Positions 6,679 through 7,147 of a stretch of DNA of 7,147 nt are shown piece after piece. The notes beneath the pieces were generated by a model. The model was not told where the DNA came from. It ran no database searches and saw only the letters and a program-made list of their open reading frames with translations. Location of the stretch: the NCBI GenBank assembly GCA_040383945.1, contig JBEICN010000045.1, forward strand, positions 1-7,147, in the 5' to 3' direction. How positions within the stretch are numbered: the stretch's first letter is position 1; each line of letters begins with the position of its first letter. Position numbers and translations under genes: made by a program. This DNA is from CAIVSN01 sp040383945. Its GTDB lineage: Bacteria > Patescibacteriota > Gracilibacteria > BD1-5 > UBA2023.

Positions 6679-7147
6679 ATGCCTGAAATACTCAAAAAAT
6701 TAGCGGAGCTCATAGGATTTTTGCCGGGAATTGGAGAAAAAACTGCCGTCAAGCTCGCCTTTTTTCTTCTGAAATCGCATCCGAGCTACATCAAAAAACT
6801 CTCTGAAATACTTGCCGAGCTACAAACCACCATTCATGAGTGTCAAACCTGTGGATCGCTTACGGATATTCACCATGCTACTTGTGAAATATGTCGTAAC
6901 CCCGTGAGAAAAACCGAGGTATTATGTGTGGTAGAAGATTATTTGGACTTGGTATCTATAGAAAGACTCGGGGTACACCTTGGAAGGTATCACGTTCTTG
7001 GAGGAGTTATCTCCCCTATTTCTGGAAAATCACCTTCAGATCTTCGCTTTCGAGAACTCTTTGATCGGGTGCGAGATGAAGAAATCAGTGAGATTATTCT
7101 CGCGCTCAATCCAAATATCGAAGGAGAGGCAACCGCTCTCTATATCG
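6679..7147 (+). CDS. recR: Recombination protein RecR, 3' end cut by window edge
   Basis: RecR works with RecO (and RecF) to load RecA onto single-stranded gaps for recombinational repair. The first 156 residues of a protein usually near 200 are visible. Seen in order: helix-hairpin-helix FLPGIGEKTAVKLAF (14-28); a four-cysteine zinc finger with C55, C58, C69 and C72 (CQTC, CEIC); and the start of the Toprim domain with LCVVEDYLDLVSIE (82-95, acidic Glu86) and GRYHVLGG (102-109), then ALNPNIEGEATALYI near the edge. It contains no in-frame TGA. The ATG is 21 bases after the FtsL-like gene on the same strand, so it is probably in the same transcript as rsmH. No Shine-Dalgarno sequence is seen upstream. 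Family assignment is firm. Confidence 0.94.
   Translation, partial: MPEILKKLAELIGFLPGIGEKTAVKLAFFLLKSHPSYIKKLSEILAELQTTIHECQTCGSLTDIHHATCEICRNPVRKTEVLCVVEDYLDLVSIERLGVHLGRYHVLGGVISPISGKSPSDLRFRELFDRVRDEEISEIILALNPNIEGEATALYI

Overview
The window comes from a bacterium that reads UGA as glycine (translation table 25). The lineage is most likely Candidatus Gracilibacteria (BD1-5) of the Candidate Phyla Radiation. Under the standard code secA, tig and rsmH break into fragments. With UGA read as Gly they become complete genes of normal family length. I count 13 in-frame TGA codons in five genes: 5 in secA, 2 in tig, 4 in rsmH, 1 in an ftsL-like gene and 1 in a secreted hypothetical. Several fall on near-invariant glycines, for example in SecA GRRYSDG, NMAGRGTD and GRAGRQGDPG, RsmH VDATLGLGGH and trigger factor GFRKG. 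All five visible stop codons are TAA. CGA and CGG clearly encode Arg at conserved sites, which argues against the Absconditabacteria variant in which these codons mean Trp (table 37).

Layout. The left two thirds, on the minus strand, is a protein-export cluster read right to left. A small Sec-exported protein of unknown function (4609-5064) comes first, followed by a 266-bp stretch without a recognised gene. Then come trigger factor tig (3008-4342), secA (285-3008) and the start of a type I signal peptidase lepB (1-295, cut by the window edge). tig and secA share one base (TAATG), and secA and lepB overlap by 11 bases. The three genes therefore look co-transcribed and translationally coupled: chaperone, export motor, signal peptide removal.

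The right part, on the plus strand, starts a cell-division cluster: rsmH (5368-6285), a small single-pass FtsL-like protein (6292-6657), and recR (6679 to the window end, partial). Finding recR where ftsI/mraY usually follow is notable.

The two units diverge from a 303-bp intergenic region (5065-5367). It holds a perfect inverted repeat of 13-base arms whose arms each contain a DnaA-box-like 9-mer, TTATTCACA. Downstream is a plausible sigma-70-type promoter facing rsmH. None of the seven gene starts has an obvious Shine-Dalgarno sequence at normal distance. I see no tRNA, rRNA, CRISPR or mobile element. The unusual biology here is the recoded genetic code and the divergent control region; I see no evidence for a new multi-gene system.
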